A stretch of DNA of 64,000 nt from assembly GCA_902825875.1 (NCBI GenBank), contig CADECP010000007.1, forward strand, positions 62,001-126,000, in the 5' to 3' direction. The DNA comes from an uncultured Acidobacteriota bacterium. Its GTDB lineage: Bacteria; Acidobacteriota; Blastocatellia; RBC074. The notes below the pieces were generated by a model that saw only the letters and a program-made list of their open reading frames with translations, was not told the DNA's origin and ran no database searches. Each line of letters opens with the position of its first letter. The first letter of the stretch is position 1. The translations under genes and the position numbers were made by a program. Shown piece after piece: positions 48,116 through 60,001 of this stretch.

Positions 48116-48952
48116 ATGCCGTTCAAACTTATTGCACTCGACATTGATGGAACCTTGCTGACGACGCGCGGAGAAATCACGCCGCGCACTTCTCAAGCTC
48201 TCAACCAAGCCAGACAACTCGGCGTTCAAATCGTGCTGGTCACTGGTCGTCGGTTCAACTCCGCACGCGAACTGGTGCTGCGTCTGGAACTGGATGTGCC
48301 GCTGGTTTCGCACAATGGCGCGTTGACCAAAAACATCGAAACGCTGGAAGTCGTAGATTTCCATCCGTTGGAAGCCGGGCTTGCCCGCGAAGTCATTCAC
48401 TTTGGGCGCGAACACGGCGTGGATTTGATTTGTAACGACGACCCGCACGGGCTTGGCACAATGGTCATCGAAGGCGTTTCGCCTGACAACAAAGCTCTGC
48501 ATCGGTACTTGAATTTGTATCGCAGCTCGGTTGTCGAAGTGCCTGACTTGATCGAATACGTTCAAGCGCCGCCGATTCAATTGACGGTTTCCGGGCGCTG
48601 CGACCCGACGGATGAATTTGAATTGAAGTTGCGCGATTTGATGGGCGAACGAGTTCAGATTTTCAAAACGCGCTATCGCAGCTACGACCTGACGATTTTG
48701 GATGTGCTCAGCGCGTCGGCTTCCAAAGGTGAAAGTTTGGCCGCGGTTGCGGCTCGGCACGGCGTCGCGCGAGAAGAAGTCATGGCTGTCGGCGACAATC
48801 ACAACGATTTGACGATGTTGCGTTACGCCGGTTTGGGCGTGGTAATGGGCAACGCCGAAGACGAATTGAAACAAATGGGATTCGCACAAACTGCGTCGAA
48901 CGAAGAAGACGGCGTGGCATTGGCAATTGAAAGGTTCATTCTTGAAACTTGA
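48116..48952 (+). CDS. Cof-type HAD-IIB phosphatase
   Basis: A 278-residue haloacid dehalogenase-superfamily phosphatase: motif [11 protein letters not shown] (Asp8, Asp10), motif II VLVTGRR, and motif [23 protein letters not shown] with Lys in SASKGES before it. The insert at about 80-190 is the C2B cap of Cof proteins, which dephosphorylate sugar phosphates or flavin precursors. I chose the ATG at 48116. The hflX gene overlaps its last 26 bases. Confidence 0.9.
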   Translation: MPFKLIALDIDGTLLTTRGEITPRTSQALNQARQLGVQIVLVTGRRFNSARELVLRLELDVPLVSHNGALTKNIETLEVVDFHPLEAGLAREVIHFGREHGVDLICNDDPHGLGTMVIEGVSPDNKALHRYLNLYRSSVVEVPDLIEYVQAPPIQLTVSGRCDPTDEFELKLRDLMGERVQIFKTRYRSYDLTILDVLSASASKGESLAAVAARHGVAREEVMAVGDNHNDLTMLRYAGLGVVMGNAEDELKQMGFAQTASNEEDGVALAIERFILET

Positions 48953-50603
48953 AGGCAAAACACAAGGCTTAAAAGCCAACCAACTCCAGCGGCTGGAAAA
49001 GATGTACCAGCGGCGCATTCCTCCAAAAGAAATTGTGACGCAGGAATTCGCGCGGCAATTGACTGAGCTTTCGCAGGAAATTGGCCGACAAGTCGGCGTG
49101 TTGGTCAATCGCAAAGGCCACGTCGAAACCGTTGTCGTAGGCGATGCCAGCCAGATCGTCTTGCCTGCGCAAGATCGTTCGCGTCTTGGCAAATCTCGTT
49201 TTTACGGACTTCGCTGTTTGCACACGCATCTGCGCGGCGAAGCCGGACTGACGCACGACGATTTGACCGACCTGGCTCTGTTGCGCCTGGATTTGATGGC
49301 GGCGATTGACGTTGATCCGAAAACCGGTTTGCCGGGAATGGTTCGCGCCGCGCATTTGCTGCCCGCCACGGCCAAATCCAGTCAGGAAGAAAACGGCGAA
49401 CAAAAAGCCTTTCAGTTCCTCGATCCGCATTTGCCCGGCCAACTTGATCTGGATTTCATTGAATTGATCGAATCGCTGGAAGCCGAAATGGCTCGCAATC
49501 GCGGTGCTCGCAAAGCTTCAGACACGCGCGACCGCGCGATTTTGGTTGGCGTGACCACCGAAACCACTGCCGAAGCCAAAGATTCAATTGACGAATTGCG
49601 CGAACTGGCGACTTCGGGCGGCTTGGTTGTGCTGGATGAAATCATTCAACGGCGTCAATCGCTCGATCCGAAAACGCTGGTTGGCAAAGGCAAGCTGGAT
49701 GAAATCATCATCCGCAGTTTGCAGCTTGGCGCGGATATGATCGTCTTTGACCGCGAGCTTTCGCCCGCGCAGGTTCGCGCCATCAACGAAATCGCCGATC
49801 TGAAAATCGTAGATCGGTCGCAATTGATTCTGGATATTTTTGCTCAACGCGCGCAAACCGCTGAAGGTCGCATTCAGGTCGAACTGGCTCAGTTGAAATA
49901 TCTGTTGCCTCGATTGACCGGCAGCGGAACGGCCATGTCGCGTTTGATGGGAGGCATAGGCGGACGCGGCCCAGGCGAAACCAAACTGGAAGTTGATCGT
50001 CGCCGCGTGCGCGACCGCATCAGCCATCTGGAATCGCAACTGGATAAAATTCGCGCCAGTCGCAACCAGCGCCGCGCGCAACGCACCCGCCGCGAAATGC
50101 CTGTCGTTTCCATCGTTGGGTACACCAACGCGGGCAAAAGCACTCTGCTCAATGCGCTGACCAACAGCGATGTGCTGGCCGAACAACGAATGTTCGCCAC
50201 GCTAGACCCAACCAGCCGCCGTCTGCGTTTGCCGCAGGAACAGGAAATCATCATCAACGACACCGTAGGCTTCATCCGCGACCTGCCCAAAGATTTGCTC
50301 GCCGCGTTCAAAGCCACACTGGAAGAGATGGAACAATCCGATTTGCTGATTCATTTGGTGGACGCCAGCAGCCCGCAACTGGAAAGCCAGATTACTTCGG
50401 TCAATCGCATTCTGGGCGATTTGCGGCTTGATGCGATTCCGCGCTTGTTGGTGTTTAACAAAATGGATTTGGCTGATGGCGAAGAACTGGAAAACAGTTG
50501 CGAAGCTCACAACGCGATTGCGATTTCGGCGATCAATCGCCGCTCGCTGGACAATCTGGTCAACGAAATCAGCGCGCGGTTAAATCCCGAACCGACAGAA
50601 TAG
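48927..50603 (+). CDS. hflX: GTPase HflX
   Basis: A 558-residue ribosome-binding GTPase that splits stalled or heat-damaged 70S ribosomes. A 190-residue N-terminal extension ([20 protein letters not shown]) precedes the HflX domain ([42 protein letters not shown] at about 343-359). The G domain has GYTNAGKST at 398-406, DTVGF at 445-449 and NKMD near 513. The long N-terminus occurs in several phyla. The start TTG at 48927 overlaps the HAD gene; the conserved extension argues against a later ATG. Confidence 0.93.
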   Translation: MKGSFLKLEGKTQGLKANQLQRLEKMYQRRIPPKEIVTQEFARQLTELSQEIGRQVGVLVNRKGHVETVVVGDASQIVLPAQDRSRLGKSRFYGLRCLHTHLRGEAGLTHDDLTDLALLRLDLMAAIDVDPKTGLPGMVRAAHLLPATAKSSQEENGEQKAFQFLDPHLPGQLDLDFIELIESLEAEMARNRGARKASDTRDRAILVGVTTETTAEAKDSIDELRELATSGGLVVLDEIIQRRQSLDPKTLVGKGKLDEIIIRSLQLGADMIVFDRELSPAQVRAINEIADLKIVDRSQLILDIFAQRAQTAEGRIQVELAQLKYLLPRLTGSGTAMSRLMGGIGGRGPGETKLEVDRRRVRDRISHLESQLDKIRASRNQRRAQRTRREMPVVSIVGYTNAGKSTLLNALTNSDVLAEQRMFATLDPTSRRLRLPQEQEIIINDTVGFIRDLPKDLLAAFKATLEEMEQSDLLIHLVDASSPQLESQITSVNRILGDLRLDAIPRLLVFNKMDLADGEELENSCEAHNAIAISAINRRSLDNLVNEISARLNPEPTE

Positions 50604-50609
50604 GCAAGT

Positions 50610-52307
<1,698 letters not shown>

Positions 52308-52316
52308 CACAAAAAC

Positions 52317-53132
52317 TCAAAACAAAGACGGTTGCGAAATCAGCGATTCCGGTTCGATGACCGGTTGCCCGATCAATCGTTTGAACTGGTTACACGACGC
52401 GGGCGAATGTCCCTGAAAGTGATTGTTGAAATAACCGTAGACGGCTTCGACGCGCTGGCACAAAAAATCGAACGCTTCAGCCCACTCGTTCAATTCGCGG
52501 TCGCGGTTAAGCTGCACATGCGAAAAGTCCGTCAAATCGCGCGGCCCCATCCAGCGCACATACGCCAGCGGCGCGGTCGGGCGATCCAGAATTTGAAACC
52601 ACAATCCGCGCTGCACCCATTGCCCTTCGACCAATGCCAGGGCGACTTCGTGTCTGGTCAGCAATTTCAACACCTGATCCAGCATCGGTTCCACCAGCCA
52701 GCTTTGATCGCGGAATTCGACAGCGAATCGGATTTCTTTTGGCAGCAACCGGATGAAACTTTCCAGCGCCGGCCACGCCCGCGTAGAAAAATCCGGCGGC
52801 AATTGAATCAGCACCATCGCCAGTGTTTTTTCCAATTCCAATGCTCGCTGGCAAAATCGTTCCAGCAATTCCTGACTGTCGCGCAAATGCTGTTCGTGAG
52901 TAATCTGTTGCGGCAGTTTCAGCGAATAAGTGAACCCGGCGGGCGCTCGTTTTCGCCAGGATTTAACCGATGCTTCCGACGGGATGGCGTAAAAGCTGGA
53001 ATCAATTTCCACAGTGTCGAAGATGCGCGCGTATAAATCCAGAAACTCCGAAGCGCGACTTCCGCGCGGGTAAAATGCCCCAACCCAGTCTTGATAATTC
53101 CAGCCTTGAGTGCCCAGATGAATTTTGGTCAC
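52317..53132 (-). CDS. DUF72 domain protein (YecE-like)
   Basis: A 271-residue TIM-barrel protein: IHLGTQGWNYQDWVGAFYP at the start, VEIDSSFYAIPSEASVKSW, TYSLKLPQQITHEQHL, and EAVYGYFNNHFQGHSPASCN near the end are all typical of DUF72. The function of the family is not settled. It lies 9 bases upstream of the protease on the same strand and may be co-transcribed with it. The 521 bases beyond its start to the next gene hold a promoter and a structured leader. Confidence 0.9.
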   Translation of the reverse strand: MTKIHLGTQGWNYQDWVGAFYPRGSRASEFLDLYARIFDTVEIDSSFYAIPSEASVKSWRKRAPAGFTYSLKLPQQITHEQHLRDSQELLERFCQRALELEKTLAMVLIQLPPDFSTRAWPALESFIRLLPKEIRFAVEFRDQSWLVEPMLDQVLKLLTRHEVALALVEGQWVQRGLWFQILDRPTAPLAYVRWMGPRDLTDFSHVQLNRDRELNEWAEAFDFLCQRVEAVYGYFNNHFQGHSPASCNQFKRLIGQPVIEPESLISQPSLF

Positions 53133-53346
53133 AAAATGCCTTTCAGCGTAATGGTTTTCCTGTTTGTGCCCGAAAAGTCATCATAGCCGAACAAAACCGA
53201 TGAACCAATGACTCTGTCTGGCTCTTTTCAAGACTTTTACAATTCAAAAGCAGTTCAGATCGGCTGAAATTTCCAATTGGCGCGGCAAGACAATTGAAAT
53301 CAGTCCCGCAAATCCCGCATCCGCTTCTAATCCAAAGAATTAAATG

Positions 53347-53376
53347 TTGACGGCTTTGAAAGTCGCGTGCTATACA
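53347..53376 (+). promoter_or_regulatory. Sigma70-like promoter of the exopolysaccharide locus
   Basis: TTGACG (53347-53352), an 18-base spacer and TATACA (53371-53376). It is well placed for a transcript beginning near 53383, giving a leader of about 270 bases before the FecR-like gene. The bases from 53133 to 53346 hold no gene or clear signal that I can see. Confidence 0.6.
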
Positions 53377-53401
53377 GTCAGACAGTGTCCTACGTTACTT
53401 G

Positions 53402-53526
53402 TCTGGTTTATTTGAACTCTGTGTCCGGCAATTGCTGGTCTGGGCTTGAAAAACGTATTTAGCCCACAGTTTTTTGGCGACTTTTCAGATTGGTCGTCGC
53501 CAAAGCCCTAAATTTAATAAACCAGA
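53402..53526 (+). ncRNA. Structured 5' leader, candidate cis-regulatory RNA
   Basis: An outer pair TCTGGTTTATT (53402-53412) with AATAAACCAGA (53516-53526) encloses two hairpins: TGGGCT (53441-53446) with AGCCCA (53461-53466), and TTTGGCGAC (53473-53481) with GTCGCCAAA (53496-53504). Together they make a closed multi-branch fold directly downstream of a promoter and 127 bases before the next start codon. I cannot match it to a known riboswitch. A small RNA or a coincidental fold are alternatives. Confidence 0.5.
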
Positions 53527-53653
53527 TACCCCATTTCCGCCCCTCGAAAACATCATCTTTACAATTCGCCCCTGTTGAAGAGTTCAATTTCCTGTAGCTG
53601 AGCTTGTCGTCTCGGCTTTTTGTGCTCTCTCATCACAGAAAGGTCGTCGCTTT

Positions 53654-54553
53654 ATGAACGCACTGTTATCGAAACGCCAAATGTTGAGCTTTATTTGCAC
53701 GGCTGCTTTGCTCGGCAATTTATTGTTACAACCCATCGCAATTTTCGCCAAAACCACGAACACCGGACAGCTTTCGTTTGCCAAACAGGTTTCCATCAAT
53801 GGCAAAGAAACGGCTCCGGGCCAAACGCTATTCAACGGTGATCGAATACGGGTTTCCGGCACAGGCACGGCAGTGTTGAATCTGGGTAAATACGGCCGCA
53901 TCGAATTGGGCAAAGACACTGAATTCGTTTTGAGCATGTCGGGCGACACCATTGGCGGCGAACTGAAGTTTGGTTGCATGGGAGTTCTGGCTTCGGGCGG
54001 AACCAACACTTCAGTCAAAACGATCAAAGGCATTGTCACTTCGGATGGAAGTCAGCCGGATTCATATTTTGTCGGTCAGCGCGGCAATCAAGGCCGAGTC
54101 ATTCCAAGTTTGGGCGAAACCCGCATGTGGATTGATGGCAAGATGGAGACCATAGCCGCTGGCGAATCCATAGACATTGATTCGCCCAACGGCCAAAACC
54201 TGATGTATCGCCGAACCGCCAGCACCTGCACAACGGCGCTGACCTGCGCCTGCAATTTGATGACTGATCCGTCTTCGACCAAAAATTCCAGCGAGTCGAA
54301 ACCGAATACAGCGCCTCAAGGCAATGGATCGCAATCCGGTAATTCTGGTGGTTCCGGCAATTCGGGGAATTCTGGCAATTCGGGGAGCGGAGTTCAGTAT
54401 ACGTTTGCCATGCTGACGGCTGCGATTGGGGCTACGATGGCCATCTTTCTCAGCAACAGCCCCGGAGTCACCATCAGTGCCAACGGATTGACTTGCGTGA
54501 ACAACACAGGATTTTTTTGCAAACAGATTAGTCCGACGACACCCGGCAACTAA
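53654..54553 (+). CDS. Exported FecR-like domain protein
   Basis: Encodes 299 residues. Signal peptide (residues 1-32, MLSFICTAALLGNLLLQPIA), then a FecR-like beta domain at about 35-150: VSINGKETAPGQTLFNGDRI, TAVLNLGKYGRIELGKDTEF, a later IDGKMETIAAGESIDID. A Gly/Asn/Ser linker (SGNSGGSGNSGNSGNSGSG) and a hydrophobic helix (YTFAMLTAAIGATMAIFL) close it. Such proteins act as surface or periplasmic parts of secretion and polysaccharide systems. It heads the locus with TPR, ligase and tyrosine kinase genes but is separated from them by a repeat island. Confidence 0.75.
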   Translation: MNALLSKRQMLSFICTAALLGNLLLQPIAIFAKTTNTGQLSFAKQVSINGKETAPGQTLFNGDRIRVSGTGTAVLNLGKYGRIELGKDTEFVLSMSGDTIGGELKFGCMGVLASGGTNTSVKTIKGIVTSDGSQPDSYFVGQRGNQGRVIPSLGETRMWIDGKMETIAAGESIDIDSPNGQNLMYRRTASTCTTALTCACNLMTDPSSTKNSSESKPNTAPQGNGSQSGNSGGSGNSGNSGNSGSGVQYTFAMLTAAIGATMAIFLSNSPGVTISANGLTCVNNTGFFCKQISPTTPGN

Positions 54554-54572
54554 ATCGAAGCAAGAAACTTTG

Positions 54573-54682
54573 AGACAGGATGGACATGATTTTTTTCAGG
54601 ATGAACAGGATTCAAACCAGGTTGTAACTTGATTGCTATTGATGATTCTGTAAATCCTGCCGGAAATCTTGTTCATCCTGTC
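54573..54682. repeat. Quasi-palindromic island, ACAGGATGAACAGGATT family
   Basis: GACAGGATGGACATGATTTT and CAGGATGAACAGGATTC on the left face CTGTAAATCCTGCCGG and CTTGTTCATCCTGTC on the right. The same words flank the small gene at 15421 and form the inner part of 62422-62569. The rest of the 54554-54831 spacer has a pyrimidine-rich stretch just before the next ATG. Confidence 0.87.
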
Positions 54683-54831
54683 AAAAGAGAATGTCCCAAT
54701 GTTGCTTGTTCTGATTTAGATTGCGTTGGCGAGCCTTGAATCGCCCAAAGGCTCAACGTTCGTAAGTGCCCGCCAAACGCTCTTTCTCCTACTCCTTTTC
54801 TCTCCTCTCCGCCCCCTGCGTTTTTCTTTCC

Positions 54832-56124
54832 ATGAAGATTTCGCTCAACCTGCCATCCCTGGCTCTACGTGTTTTGGTGTTCGGCCTGACGCTGGTCGTG
54901 TGCGCCGGATTGCTGGGCGTTGAGTTGCGGCGGTTCATAACCGGAGTGATTGCCAGTCCGTCGGTGGAAATGGATTTGGCGATGATCGAATCGGTTGCTG
55001 CGTACTTTCCCAATTCGGCCAAAGTGCATGCGCGGCTGGCGTCGAAAATCGTCGAAAGCCAGTTGGACGGCAATCAAAGTCACGAAGCAATGGCCGAAAA
55101 AGCCTTGAACCACGCGACCAAATCCGTCGAACTGGCTCCGGCAAATTTCGAATATCGAATCCTGTTGTCTGCGGCGGCGGAGTTGAAAGGCAATGCCGAA
55201 ACTGCGGAATCGGCATTGCGCGAAGCCGTCAGGCTGGCTCCGAACAACGTCAATGTGCGCTGGCAAATGGCCAATCTGTTGTTGCGAACCGGCAAGGTCG
55301 AAGAATCGCTGACGGCATTTCGTTATGTCGCCGATGCCGAGCCTAGATTGTTGCCCAACGCCCTGGACGTTTTGTGGCGTGCAACCGGCGGCGAAATGGC
55401 TTCGCTCGAAAGCATCGTTGGCGACACGGCCAAAGCGAAATTGGCCTTCGCCGAATTTTTGACGGAGCGGAAACTATTCGACGCCGCGGCTCGAACGTTT
55501 TCGCGTAGCGACCGCAACAGCCGATTGCAATCGCCAGAAACCACGCGCGTGCTCGATGCTTTTTTGAAAGCCAATCAATGGGAATGGGCTGACCGGTTGT
55601 GGCGCGACACGATGGGCGGCGTAAACGTCGCCGACAACGCTTTGTTTTGGAACGGCAGTTTCGAACATTCGCCGCGCAAAGGTCTGATGCAATTCGATTG
55701 GCAATTGAACAGCAACCAGTTTGCGAAGCTGGCGATTCAGGAAGGCGGCAAATCAGGCCAGCGAGCTTTGCGTTTGGCATATCTGGGCGTGGATACAACG
55801 CGGCTGGAACACGAAGCCAAACACCTGATTCATCTGCAACCGGGCGCGGCTTATCGGCTGGAATGTTTTGCCAAACCCGAACGGCTGGTGACGGACGAAG
55901 GGCCGCAAGTGGCGATTCTGCGCGCTGACACGCGCGAACTACTGGCATCGTCGGTTCCGGTTTCAACGGCGGCCAACGCCTGGCAATTGCTGACGGTGGA
56001 TTTTGTCGTGCCTTCGGAATTGTCGGCTGTGGTGGTGAGCATTCGGCAGATTCCGCGTTATCGGTACACCGAACCGACCGAAGGCGTGATCTGGTTTGAT
56101 GATTTCAGTTTGAAGGCGCAATGA
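54832..56124 (+). CDS. Membrane-anchored TPR protein of the polysaccharide locus
   Basis: A 430-residue protein with one N-terminal membrane helix (LALRVLVFGLTLVVCAGLLG), then tetratricopeptide-like helices (about 55-180: ANFEYRILLSAAAELKGN, PNNVNVRWQMANLLLRTGKV) and a C-terminal beta-sandwich resembling a carbohydrate-binding module (NGSFEHSPRKGLMQFDWQL to FDDFSLKAQ). It is translationally coupled to the O-antigen ligase (ATGA overlap at 56121). A scaffold for polysaccharide assembly is likely. I start at MKISLNLPS; the upstream frame looks non-coding. Confidence 0.75.
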   Translation: MKISLNLPSLALRVLVFGLTLVVCAGLLGVELRRFITGVIASPSVEMDLAMIESVAAYFPNSAKVHARLASKIVESQLDGNQSHEAMAEKALNHATKSVELAPANFEYRILLSAAAELKGNAETAESALREAVRLAPNNVNVRWQMANLLLRTGKVEESLTAFRYVADAEPRLLPNALDVLWRATGGEMASLESIVGDTAKAKLAFAEFLTERKLFDAAARTFSRSDRNSRLQSPETTRVLDAFLKANQWEWADRLWRDTMGGVNVADNALFWNGSFEHSPRKGLMQFDWQLNSNQFAKLAIQEGGKSGQRALRLAYLGVDTTRLEHEAKHLIHLQPGAAYRLECFAKPERLVTDEGPQVAILRADTRELLASSVPVSTAANAWQLLTVDFVVPSELSAVVVSIRQIPRYRYTEPTEGVIWFDDFSLKAQ

Positions 56125-57488
56125 AAATTACAACGGATCAAATCATTTCGGCGGTCTTTGTGATGCTGGTCGTGTTCACGGCTTTGGCGCACGGAGTTGT
56201 CGAACCATGGTCGGAATTGATTTTCGTGCTGTCGGTTTCGGCGCTCGTTTTGTTGTGGGCGATAAAAGTCTTTCGGGAAAAAAGGTTGTCGCTGTTCATT
56301 CCCGCCAACCTGTGGCCGCTGATTGGTTTGATTTTGCTCGGCGTGGTGCAGGGAAGCAGAGTGTTTTCCTTCGCCGGGTTGTCGCTGGATGTCGAAGCCA
56401 CGCAAGCAACGACTTTGCTGTTGTGTTGTTTGCTGGTTACGTCGTTGGTGGCGGCGAACTTCATGACGCACCGCGAACGGCTGCAAACACTGATGCAGTT
56501 TTTGACGATTTTCGGATTGGTGCTGGCGACGTTTTCGATGATTCAGCATTTCACTTCGAGCAATAAGTTTTACTGGATGCGCGTCATCGAATCGAAAACT
56601 TCGTTCGGCCCATTCGTCAATCGCAATCATTTTGCCGGGTATATGGAATTGCTGTTGCCGTGGCCTGTGGCGTTGATGCTGACGCGGCGACGCAGTCTGG
56701 CCGAAAAAAGTTTTTATCTGTTTATCGCCGCCTGGATGGTTGTGGTCGCCGTGTTTTCGTTGTCGCGCGGCGGAATGATCAGCATTTTCGCGCAGTTGGT
56801 TTTTATGGCGACATTCCGCCCGCGCCAGTTTGATGAAGTCGAAAGCGTTGCGTCGTCTTCGGGCGTGATGAGCTTTGCCCGGCAATCGGCGCTGGCGGCG
56901 GTGTTTCTGGTGACGATTTTCGGCGGGTTGAACTGGCTTGGCGCGGAACGAGTGATTGATCGAGTCACAGCCGGTTTTGAAACCAATCAGGCTGCCGCCG
57001 CGCAAACCGACACCCGGCAACTTTTCACCGGCCATCGCAACGAATTGTGGCGTGATAGCTGGAAAATTTTCACGGCCAATCCGCTGATCGGAGCCGGGCT
57101 GGGAGCTTATGAAACGGCGCTGCCGGCCCACAACCAGAATCGAAATCTGGGAATGATTGCTTCGCAAGCGCACAACGATTATCTGCAAACGCTGACCGAC
57201 GCCGGATTGATCGGAGCCTTGTTGGCCGTCTGGTTTCTGGTGGTCACGGCGCGCGCCGTCGTGAATGCGCTTCGCGTTCACGAACAGTTGATGAGCAACG
57301 CCGCTTTCGGCTGTGGAGCCGCGTTGTTCGGGTTATCCGTACACAGTCTGTTCGATTTCAATCTGCAATTGCTGTCGCATTCATTGTTGTTTCTCGCGTT
57401 CGCCGCCGTCGTTTCGCAATTGAGCGAACTGGCCACCCTGATTACCGCAAATCGCGTTCGGACAACCGGCGCGATTCGACAAGCCTGA
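56121..57488 (+). CDS. O-antigen ligase / Wzy-type polymerase membrane protein
   Basis: A 455-residue protein with 10-12 membrane helices and the large periplasmic loop with RNHFAGYMELLLPWPVALML, LFTGHRNELWRDSW, NPLIGAGLGAYETALPAHN and SQAHNDYLQTLTDAGLIG, which is the Wzy_C signature shared by ligases and polymerases. It joins or polymerises surface glycan repeat units made on the cytoplasmic side. It overlaps the TPR gene by 4 bases and ends on the ATG of a possible earlier start of the Wzc-like gene. Confidence 0.88.
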   Translation: MKITTDQIISAVFVMLVVFTALAHGVVEPWSELIFVLSVSALVLLWAIKVFREKRLSLFIPANLWPLIGLILLGVVQGSRVFSFAGLSLDVEATQATTLLLCCLLVTSLVAANFMTHRERLQTLMQFLTIFGLVLATFSMIQHFTSSNKFYWMRVIESKTSFGPFVNRNHFAGYMELLLPWPVALMLTRRRSLAEKSFYLFIAAWMVVVAVFSLSRGGMISIFAQLVFMATFRPRQFDEVESVASSSGVMSFARQSALAAVFLVTIFGGLNWLGAERVIDRVTAGFETNQAAAAQTDTRQLFTGHRNELWRDSWKIFTANPLIGAGLGAYETALPAHNQNRNLGMIASQAHNDYLQTLTDAGLIGALLAVWFLVVTARAVVNALRVHEQLMSNAAFGCGAALFGLSVHSLFDFNLQLLSHSLLFLAFAAVVSQLSELATLITANRVRTTGAIRQA

Positions 57489-57538
57489 TGGATCGGCGAA
57501 ACGAAAGACGTTTGTTTGAAAGAATAGAGGTAAGAAAT

Positions 57539-59923
57539 ATGCAAACCCCACATTCGACCAATGGCAATCATGATTCCTTCGACAAGATGACAAGCCGCGT
57601 GGACACTCATGTCACGCCAATCAGTTACACCGAAGGCACGATTGCGCCCAGCCCGTATTTTCCGCACGAAATCAAAAATGAAGAGCCGACGGGGTTTGAT
57701 GTCCGCGATTTTTTGCGGCGCGTCAATCGGCGCAAATGGATGATTCTGACGATTGTCACCATCGCCACGATGATGGCGGCGGTGAATTCTTCGCGGCTGA
57801 AATCCATTTATCAGGCTGTGGCGACCATCGAAATCAACAACAAAAATCAGATGTTCGTCCGCGATGGCGACGTGTATTACCAGGACGACAGCGAAGAACA
57901 GGAAACCGCCGCGTTTCTGATTCAGAGCTACCCGTTACTGGAAGAAGTCGTCGTCAAACTCGGACTGGATCAGAATCCTAAATTCGTTGATGCCGAAGAA
58001 GAACAGTCGTTGTTGGATACTCTGAAAAACCGCGGCCAGAAACAAAAGCAGGAAGGCGTGATCGAAGAAACGCCGCCGAACCTGAACCCTGACATACGGG
58101 AGTTGAAAATCCAGACTCGTTCGCCTGAAGAAAGCGAACGGCTGGCTCCGTATGTCGGCATATTGCGTGGCGGTTTGGGCGTTGAAAAAGTGAAGATGAC
58201 GCGGTTGTTGCGGATTTCTTTCAGGCACACCAATCCCGAAATCGCTGCGTTGGCAGCCAACGGCGTGGCCGTGGCGTTCAAGGAATACAGCTACAGCAAA
58301 AAGACCGCGACGAATGACAATTCGTCCACGGCGTTGAACAAAGCGACGCGCGATCTGGAATCGCAGATGCAAAAAGCCGAACAGGCTCTGGCAAATTACA
58401 CGCGCGCCAACGGCATTTTTTCGCTGGAAGGCAAAGAAGATTTGACGACCAACAAGCTGGCGGTTTTACACGAACAGGCAATTCGCGCCGAAACCGACCG
58501 CATCATCAAACAATCGCTTTACGAAGACGTGCGACAAGGGCGCGTCGAACAATTGCCCGAAGCCCTGGCCAATCAACAGGCGCTCGATCTGCGACGCAAG
58601 CTGAGCGAATTGAACGTGATGCTGTCGCAACTCAACGTCAAATACGGTTCGGAAAATCCCAAAGTCGCCGAAGTGAAAGACCAGATGGCCACGTTGCAAA
58701 AAGAAATCGTCAGCACGCGCGGGCAGCTTTCCGACAAGTTGAAAACCGATTACGAACGCGCATTGCGCGACGAAGCTTCGATGAAAGCCGCGCTCAATCG
58801 CGCCAAAGGCGAAGCCGTTCAGCAAAATCAGACCTCGATTCAGTTGAACATCCTGAAACAAAACGTCGAAACGGCGAAAACGCTGTACACCGACTTTCTG
58901 CAAAAGACCAAACAGGTTGACCTGGAAAAATTGCAAAAAGACCGCGACGTTTCAGTCGCCGAACCGGCGCGATTGCCCGGCGGCCCGATTGGGCCGTCCA
59001 GAACTCGCAGCGTGTTGTTGGCTTTTATCCTGAGTCTTGGCGTCAGTCTGGGTTTGGTGTTTTTGCTGGATCATCTGGATAACACGATCAAAACCGTTGA
59101 CGATGTCAGCCGTTATGTTCGGCTGCCGGCTTTGGGCGTGATTCCGGCCATCGGTTCCAGCAGCCGTCGCCAAAACTTGTTGTACGGCGCAAAGGCCGAA
59201 AAACCAGCTTCGGCGACCAGCAGCCTGCTTTCGCCGAAAGATGCTTACAAAGATGCAGGCTCTGTTGCCGAAGCTTATCGCATGTTGCGGACTTCGATTT
59301 TACTGGCCGCCGCCGGTCAACCGCCGAAAACCGTTTTGGTCACCAGCAGCCAGCCCGGCGAAGGCAAAACCACTACGGCCATCAACACCAGCATCTGCCT
59401 GTCGCAACTCGGCGCGACTGTGCTGTTGATTGACGCCGACATGCGGCGTCCGCGAGTCCACAAAGCGTTGGGAATTGACCATCGGCGCGGGCTGTCGAAT
59501 TACCTGTCCGGCAACATCTCGCTGAAAACCGTCGTGCAGGCAACAAGAATCAAAAATCTGTATGTGCTGCCATCGGGCATAGTGCCACCGAATTCGGCTG
59601 ACCTGCTGAGTTCTGAAAAGTTTCGCATGATGCTGCACAAACTGTCGCAGCATTTCGATCACATCTTGATTGATTCGCCGCCGATTGGCAGCGTGACCGA
59701 TCCCGTGATTGTTTCGCGGTTGGTGGATGGCGTGATGCTGATCGTTCACGGCGGCAAAAGTTCGCGCGAAATGGTGGTTCATTCGCGGCAGGAACTGTCG
59801 AACGTCGGCGCAAAAATCTTCGGCGTGGTGTTGAACAACGTCAACATGCAACGCGACGGTTACGATTATTACTACCGCCGTTACCAGTACGAATACACGC
59901 GCGAAACCGGGCAACTGAGCTGA
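57539..59923 (+). CDS. Polysaccharide co-polymerase with BY-kinase domain (Wzc-like)
   Basis: A 794-residue protein combining a Wzz/chain-length domain (two membrane helices at about 64-85 and 495-515 around a long periplasmic helical region) with a cytoplasmic tyrosine autokinase. Walker A SSQPGEGKTTT (about 604-614), Walker A' LLIDADMRRPR, Walker B ILIDSPP and a C-terminal tyrosine cluster (YDYYYRRYQYEYTR) show it is a complete BY-kinase. It controls export and chain length of the polymer. ATG 57539 has a GAGGT ribosome site; an upstream ATG at 57488 overlapping the ligase stop is less likely. Confidence 0.92.
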   Translation: MQTPHSTNGNHDSFDKMTSRVDTHVTPISYTEGTIAPSPYFPHEIKNEEPTGFDVRDFLRRVNRRKWMILTIVTIATMMAAVNSSRLKSIYQAVATIEINNKNQMFVRDGDVYYQDDSEEQETAAFLIQSYPLLEEVVVKLGLDQNPKFVDAEEEQSLLDTLKNRGQKQKQEGVIEETPPNLNPDIRELKIQTRSPEESERLAPYVGILRGGLGVEKVKMTRLLRISFRHTNPEIAALAANGVAVAFKEYSYSKKTATNDNSSTALNKATRDLESQMQKAEQALANYTRANGIFSLEGKEDLTTNKLAVLHEQAIRAETDRIIKQSLYEDVRQGRVEQLPEALANQQALDLRRKLSELNVMLSQLNVKYGSENPKVAEVKDQMATLQKEIVSTRGQLSDKLKTDYERALRDEASMKAALNRAKGEAVQQNQTSIQLNILKQNVETAKTLYTDFLQKTKQVDLEKLQKDRDVSVAEPARLPGGPIGPSRTRSVLLAFILSLGVSLGLVFLLDHLDNTIKTVDDVSRYVRLPALGVIPAIGSSSRRQNLLYGAKAEKPASATSSLLSPKDAYKDAGSVAEAYRMLRTSILLAAAGQPPKTVLVTSSQPGEGKTTTAINTSICLSQLGATVLLIDADMRRPRVHKALGIDHRRGLSNYLSGNISLKTVVQATRIKNLYVLPSGIVPPNSADLLSSEKFRMMLHKLSQHFDHILIDSPPIGSVTDPVIVSRLVDGVMLIVHGGKSSREMVVHSRQELSNVGAKIFGVVLNNVNMQRDGYDYYYRRYQYEYTRETGQLS

Positions 59924-60001
59924 ATCAGAAAAATATCGCCAAGCCCGATGGACAGAAGAAGCTGTCAAACGTTTGCTTGGTCTGCCATCGCGTAACATCA
60001 G

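Noticed and set aside
54780..54831. Pyrimidine-rich CTCCTCTCCGCC stretch as another word island
   Set aside because: Only one side is present and it is short; could be a remnant, but I cannot support it as a repeat.
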